64,000 nt of DNA from Niabella agricola. Its GTDB lineage: Bacteria; Bacteroidota; Bacteroidia; Chitinophagales; Chitinophagaceae. Under the pieces are notes generated by a model. The model searched no databases. It was not told the origin of the DNA and saw only the letters and a program-made list of their open reading frames with translations. Position numbers and translations under genes: made by a program. The stretch covers positions 3,906,001 through 3,970,000 of the forward strand of contig NZ_JAJHIZ010000003.1 of the NCBI RefSeq assembly GCF_021538615.1, read 5' to 3'. Positions 60,433-64,000 of this stretch are shown here, one piece after another. Each line of letters opens with the position of its first letter. Positions within the stretch are counted from its first letter, which is position 1.

Positions 60433-61242
60433 ATGAAACTCAAACTGGGGTTTTCGCCCTGTCCGAATGACACGTTTATTTTTGATGCACTGGTAAACGG
60501 GAAGATTGACACCAAAGGTATTGAATTTGACGCCGTGCTGGAAGATGTGGAGACACTGAACCGCTGGGCACTTGAGGAAAAGCTGGATGTGACCAAGCTT
60601 AGCTTTCCCGCTTATTTTAAAACAAAAGATCAGTATGCCTTATTAAACTCCGGGAGCGCTTTGGGAAAGGGAGTGGGGCCCCTGCTGATAAGCGGACGCC
60701 GACAGCCTTTTTCGGAGGCTGCCATCAATAATGCCACGGTGGTGTTGCCTGGTGTAAATACAACGGCGCATTTGCTTTTTAGTTTTGCTTATCCAAACGC
60801 ACCTCATAAATCATTTGGCGTATTTCACGAAATAGAAGATGCGGTGGTAGAGGGCCGGGCCGAGCTGGGTGTGATCATTCACGAGAACCGGTTTACCTAT
60901 CAGGACAAAGGCCTGGTAAAAGTAACCGACCTGGGTGAATACTGGGAGCAGGCGATGAATGTACCCATTCCCCTGGGAGGGATTGTGATAAAGAAGTCTC
61001 TGGGCGATGCCGTTTTCAATCAGGTGGATACGCTGATCCGAAAAAGCCTCCAATATGCATTTGACCGGTATCCGGAAGTATCTGCTTATGTAAAAGAACA
61101 TGCACAGGCGATGAGCGAGGAGGTAATGCGTAAGCATATCGACCTGTATGTAAATGACTATAGTTTAGATCTGGGCAGCGAGGGCCGGGCTGCGGTAGAT
61201 ACCTTATCGGAAGTTTATAGCCGGCTGCATACAAACGCCTGA
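60433..61242 (+). CDS. mqnD: 1,4-dihydroxy-6-naphthoate synthase
   Basis: 269 residues. Catalyses the late futalosine-pathway step giving 1,4-dihydroxy-6-naphthoate. Periplasmic-binding-protein-like fold; family N-terminus GFSPCPNDTFIFDALVNG, then LDVTKLSFPAYF, GSALGKGVGPLLI, GVNTTAHLLFSFAYP and VIIHENRFTYQDKGL. With mqnB it shows that this organism makes menaquinone by the futalosine route. Convergent with the next gene, 4 nt apart. Confidence 0.95.
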   Translation: MKLKLGFSPCPNDTFIFDALVNGKIDTKGIEFDAVLEDVETLNRWALEEKLDVTKLSFPAYFKTKDQYALLNSGSALGKGVGPLLISGRRQPFSEAAINNATVVLPGVNTTAHLLFSFAYPNAPHKSFGVFHEIEDAVVEGRAELGVIIHENRFTYQDKGLVKVTDLGEYWEQAMNVPIPLGGIVIKKSLGDAVFNQVDTLIRKSLQYAFDRYPEVSAYVKEHAQAMSEEVMRKHIDLYVNDYSLDLGSEGRAAVDTLSEVYSRLHTNA

Positions 61243-61246
61243 ACAC

Positions 61247-62068
61247 TTATTCTAAACGCAGCTGCTGATGCCGGGAAAGTAAGGCCACCGTTTGATCGCT
61301 GGTATATGTCTTACCATTAAACGCACGTACTTTCCGGATACCCCGGAGCGCATTGGTGAGAAATAGCTCGTCGGCCTCTTCCAGCAGCTCACGTGTACAG
61401 GAGCGCTCAGTGATCTGCGGTTCTGCCGCCAACAGGTACGACCGGAATACCCCCTCTACGCAGCCATCGGCAACAGGTGGCGTAAATATCGACCCGTTTT
61501 TGATCCAGAACAGATTGGAGATGACGGTTTCGATGATGGAGCCTGCTTTATTTTGAATTACACAATCATCCCAGCCCTGCCGTTTACAAAATTGTGCAGC
61601 GCGACTGTAAATAAAGCCGCTGGAAAGTTTTAATGCCGAAAAGCGATGGGCGTCCTTCTGTAGTTCGTCATAAACCCCAAGCGATATTCCTTCATCAGCA
61701 TCCGGTGTCGTAAACGGATGTGCCTCTGCCAGGTAGTATACACAGGATTGATCAAAAAGCCCACCGTTCCCGTTTGAGAATGACAGGCGCACCCGGGCCT
61801 GCGCAGCGCATTGATTGCGTACACAGAGTTCCAACAGCTGGGCATAAAGCCCTTCGATTGTAATACCTTCTGCAAAGGCGTATCCCAATAGCGACATACT
61901 CCGCAGGATTCTGTCCCGGTGAAGGTCCCAGAGCGGTATCTGCCCATGATGTACCCGAAGCGTTTCAAAGAAGCCGTCTCCGTAACGGTAGCTTTTATTG
62001 GCCGCATCAATTGCTGGGAACGCTGCATCTGCAAAAACACCGTTAAAACATATATAACGCGTCATCAT
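61247..62068 (-). CDS. class IV aminotransferase (aminodeoxychorismate lyase-like)
   Basis: 273 residues of the PLP fold type IV family. YRYGDGFFETLRV near the N-terminus, PLP lysine in SALKLSSGFIYSRAAQ, then GSIIETVISNLFWIKNG and ELLEEADELFLTNALRGI. The ETLR-type start and length favour 4-amino-4-deoxychorismate lyase (PabC), but D-amino-acid or branched-chain aminotransferase cannot be excluded. Confidence 0.85.
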   Translation of the reverse strand: MMTRYICFNGVFADAAFPAIDAANKSYRYGDGFFETLRVHHGQIPLWDLHRDRILRSMSLLGYAFAEGITIEGLYAQLLELCVRNQCAAQARVRLSFSNGNGGLFDQSCVYYLAEAHPFTTPDADEGISLGVYDELQKDAHRFSALKLSSGFIYSRAAQFCKRQGWDDCVIQNKAGSIIETVISNLFWIKNGSIFTPPVADGCVEGVFRSYLLAAEPQITERSCTRELLEEADELFLTNALRGIRKVRAFNGKTYTSDQTVALLSRHQQLRLE

Positions 62069-62095
62069 ATAAAAAACCGGAGTATGGATTGTATA

Positions 62096-62512
62096 TTATC
62101 TGGGAGTGGAAGCGCTTCGCGAGCCTGGTTCCGATGCCGGAGATTGGGTGCGGGCGGTATCAGTGGCAGGAAGTGTTTCTGCCTGTTTGGCCCGTTTTTG
62201 CTGCGCATTGATTGAGTCTAGCATCGCCACAAATACATCGGGCTTACGTTGGTAATATTCGAGACTTTTCTCAAACTCTTTTTTGGTAATCTTATGCAAA
62301 GAGAAGATTTGTTTCAACACCTGCTGATTTACCACGGCGCGGTTCAGATCCGGGTGGCGGTAATATACATAACCGTTTACAAATTCGCCGCCCTGGGCAA
62401 TATCCCATAATACAGCCTGCATTTTATCCTGCGGTAAAACGTCTTTTGGCCGTCCCAATCCGCAGGCGGCAAACATCAAGCACCAGAGCAGTAAGGGTAA
62501 TAATTTGTTCAT
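62096..62512 (-). CDS. DUF4296 domain-containing lipoprotein
   Basis: 138 residues. Lipoprotein signal with lipobox MFAAC (Cys17). KDVLPQDKMQAVLWDIAQG and LNRAVVNQQVLKQIFSLHKI with KKEFEKSLEYYQRKP fit DUF4296. The C-terminal 35 residues are low-complexity (Ala/Ser/Arg). Its ATG overlaps the coaBC stop by 4 bases (ATGA), so translation is coupled. Role unknown. Confidence 0.88.
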   Translation of the reverse strand: MNKLLPLLLWCLMFAACGLGRPKDVLPQDKMQAVLWDIAQGGEFVNGYVYYRHPDLNRAVVNQQVLKQIFSLHKITKKEFEKSLEYYQRKPDVFVAMLDSINAQQKRAKQAETLPATDTARTQSPASEPGSRSASTPR

Positions 62513-63720
62513 ATCGTTGTTGTGCCCGTTTTTAGAATCGTATCGATGATATCCTTTGCCACGGCCTGTTTTGACTTGGATGCAAAGCCGGTTTTTTCAC
62601 CTGTTTTTGAATAGATGGTTATTTTATTCGTATCTGCGCCAAAGGCGGCGCCGTCGTTTAGCGAATTCAGCACGATATAGTCCGCATTTTTTTTATGCAG
62701 CTTTTCAAGCGCATGCACTTCCTCGTTATTCGTTTCGAGGGCAAAGCCCAGGAGTACCTGGCGACTGTTTTTTACAGCGCCCAGAGCGGCCAGGATATCC
62801 CGGGTTTTTACCAGGGTGAGCTCCAGGTCATTTTCCTGTTTTTTTATCTTGGTATCACTTACCGTTGCAGGCCGGTAATCCGCAACTGCTGCAGCCATCA
62901 GGGCTATATCGGCCGAAGGAAAATGATCCATGCAGGCCCGGTACATTTCTTCTGCAGACACCACTTTAATAAGGGTAATTCCCGAAAGATCCTGCTGCAT
63001 AACAGCAGGGGCCGGGCCCAGTACCAGTACCACATGGGCACCACGCTGCCGGCATTCCTTTGCCAGGGCATAGCCCATTTTTCCTGAAGAGTGATTGCCG
63101 ATAAAGCGCACCGGATCGAGTGCCTCCTGTGTAGGCCCTGCTGTTACCAGCACTTTTTTGCCTTTCAGGTCTTTGCCGGGCATATTTTCAAAAAAAGCTT
63201 CTATTTGCCGGAGGATGGTTTCCGGCTCTTCCATGCGCCCGTCTCCGATCAGTCCACTGGCCAATTCGCCGTAGCCAGGAGTGAGCACAATATGTCCGAA
63301 CGCTTTCAACTGTTCGATGTTTTTCTGAGTTGCAGGGTGATGCCACATATCCTCGTCCATTGCAGGAGATACCATTACCGGGCAGGTGGCCGACAGGTAT
63401 ACGGAAAGCAACAGGTTGTCGCAGTGTCCCTGTGCCATTTTTGCCAGCGTATTGCAACTCAGCGGTGCTATCAGCAAAAGGTCGGCCCATCGCCCCAGCT
63501 CCACATGGTTGGCCCAGGTATTGCCGGATGCTATGTCGATGAGTACCTCGTTTTTTGAAAGGGTAGAAAGCGTAAGCGGAGATACGAAATCGCGGGCGGC
63601 GGGCGTCATCATCACTTTTACAACAGCCTTTTGTTTTACCAGCAGGCGCACCAGGTGAACGATCTTGTATGCAGCAATGCTGCCGCTGACCCCGATGGCT
63701 ATTTTCTTCCCTTCTAACAT
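62509..63720 (-). CDS. coaBC: bifunctional phosphopantothenoylcysteine decarboxylase/phosphopantothenate-cysteine ligase
   Basis: 403 residues. Coenzyme A synthesis: CoaC flavoprotein domain (1-185) with GVSGSIAAYK, the His in WANHVELGRWADLLLIAP and the substrate clamp PAMDEDMWHHPAT; CoaB domain (190-403) with VLVTAGPTQEALDPVRFIGN, HSSGKMG and AAVADYRP, then KIKKQ. Both halves look intact. A TAnnTTTG element lies only 4 nt before the ATG. Confidence 0.96.
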   Translation of the reverse strand: MLEGKKIAIGVSGSIAAYKIVHLVRLLVKQKAVVKVMMTPAARDFVSPLTLSTLSKNEVLIDIASGNTWANHVELGRWADLLLIAPLSCNTLAKMAQGHCDNLLLSVYLSATCPVMVSPAMDEDMWHHPATQKNIEQLKAFGHIVLTPGYGELASGLIGDGRMEEPETILRQIEAFFENMPGKDLKGKKVLVTAGPTQEALDPVRFIGNHSSGKMGYALAKECRQRGAHVVLVLGPAPAVMQQDLSGITLIKVVSAEEMYRACMDHFPSADIALMAAAVADYRPATVSDTKIKKQENDLELTLVKTRDILAALGAVKNSRQVLLGFALETNNEEVHALEKLHKKNADYIVLNSLNDGAAFGADTNKITIYSKTGEKTGFASKSKQAVAKDIIDTILKTGTTTI

Positions 63721-63723
63721 GTA

Positions 63724-63753
63724 TCAAAAATAAGTCATCGGCTTGGAATACAG
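63724..63753 (-). promoter_or_regulatory. candidate promoter of coaBC, implying a (nearly) leaderless mRNA
   Basis: On the minus strand CTG (63753-63751; consensus TTG), 19 nt, TATTTTTG (63731-63724), then 3 nt and the coaBC ATG at 63720. With the usual distance from the -7 element, transcription would begin at or next to the start codon. Confidence 0.45.
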
Positions 63754-63824
63754 ATGTAATAAAATGATAAGAGTGATTTTTGCATTCAAAGGTTGAGCAG
63801 GTTGGCAGATGCCGGTACAGCGGG

Positions 63825-63863
63825 CAAAAAAAAGCCACAACCGACTTCTCGTCAGCTGTGGCT
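63825..63863 (-). terminator. rho-independent terminator after rpoZ
   Basis: AGCCACA (63833-63839) pairs with TGTGGCT (63857-63863), and inner GAC/GTC add three pairs. On the minus strand a run of eight T follows. It separates rpoZ from coaBC. Confidence 0.85.
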
Positions 63864-63883
63864 GGTATTAAAAACATGCAGGC

Positions 63884-64000
63884 CTAGCTGAACAATTCGT
63901 CTTCAGCCTTGCGGTAATAAATTTTATCATCAAGAAACTCCTGTGTAGCCAGCAGGGCAGGGTTCGGCATTCTTTCATATGCCTTTGAGATCTCGATCTG
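63884..64000 (-). CDS. rpoZ: DNA-directed RNA polymerase subunit omega-like protein (RpoZ), C-terminal part
   Basis: Partial: 38 codons and the stop (TAG at 63886-63884) are inside the window; the 5' part lies beyond 64000. The visible end contains AYERMPNPALLATQEFLDDK and IYYRKAEDELFS, the conserved C-terminus of Bacteroidota omega-type proteins. Position next to coaBC is as usual in this phylum. Confidence 0.8.
   Translation of the reverse strand, partial: QIEISKAYERMPNPALLATQEFLDDKIYYRKAEDELFS

Overview
The window is an ordinary chromosomal stretch of a Bacteroidota bacterium, most likely a Chitinophagaceae member (Niabella/Niastella/Chitinophaga type). This rests on the gene content, not on a database search: a futalosine-type menaquinone route (MqnB, MqnD), an ExbB-ExbD-ExbD-TonB block, eno-divIC, rpoZ-coaBC, the DUF1634/TauE pair, DUF4296, a TonB-dependent receptor with a carboxypeptidase-regulatory N-terminus, and several promoters of the Bacteroidota form TTG-N18/19-TAnnTTTG. 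No tRNA, rRNA, CRISPR array, insertion sequence or prophage block was seen.

Layout. 1-5459: 3' end of a complex I operon (nuoJ partial, K, L, M, N). 5720-7000: MacB/FtsX-type permease. 7230-10373: energy-transducing TonB system. 10505-11365: lysine/alanine-rich histone-like protein. 11424-14122: TIGR01777 epimerase facing a two-gene ABC exporter. 14516-16873: FadN-like beta-oxidation enzyme. 17236-25571: the most unusual part, a duplicated set of putative surface genes. 25741-27456: TPR lipoprotein. 27779-29566: divIC and enolase. 30132-30731: pncA. 30804-33197: siderophore-type TonB receptor. 33881-38799: four-gene operon of exported proteins (two Gfo/Idh/MocA oxidoreductases, a PmoA-like protein, a ThuA protein). 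39142-39741: sigma factor. 40082-42943: uvrA. 43268-44842: beta/gamma-crystallin-like secreted protein and a small lipoprotein. 44926-48688: large MG2/plug-like protein and nitronate monooxygenase. 48977-50383: subtilase lipoprotein. 50548-53416: flippase-like membrane protein and LTA-synthase-type sulfatase. 53874-57053: GT39 glycosyltransferase, DUF1634, TauE/SafE. 57158-59530: fabD, folE and two tandem PTPS/QueD paralogues. 59734-62068: mqnB, mqnD and convergent pabC-like gene. 62096-64000: DUF4296 lipoprotein, coaBC and the end of rpoZ.

The best candidate for an undescribed system is 17236-25571. Two copies of a minus-strand cassette run in the order B (Tat-type exported protein of about 170 aa), C (phage-tail-collar protein), A (secreted and membrane-anchored protein of about 270 aa). 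Copy 1 has three C genes and an additional LRR gene; copy 2 has one C gene. A membrane adenylate/guanylate cyclase and a PAP2 phosphatase lie between the copies on the other strand. In both A proteins a fibronectin-III-like domain of the kind common in Bacteroidota secreted proteins appears to be cut in two by a two-helix membrane hairpin, the second helix of which ends in a lipobox-like Cys.

A second theme is non-coding DNA. Several intergenic regions carry a decayed, dispersed repeat family (exact 12-13-mers shared between 208-275, 29640-30131, 33797-33870 and 53417-53873), and a separate three-copy tandem repeat of about 84 bp precedes the siderophore receptor gene.
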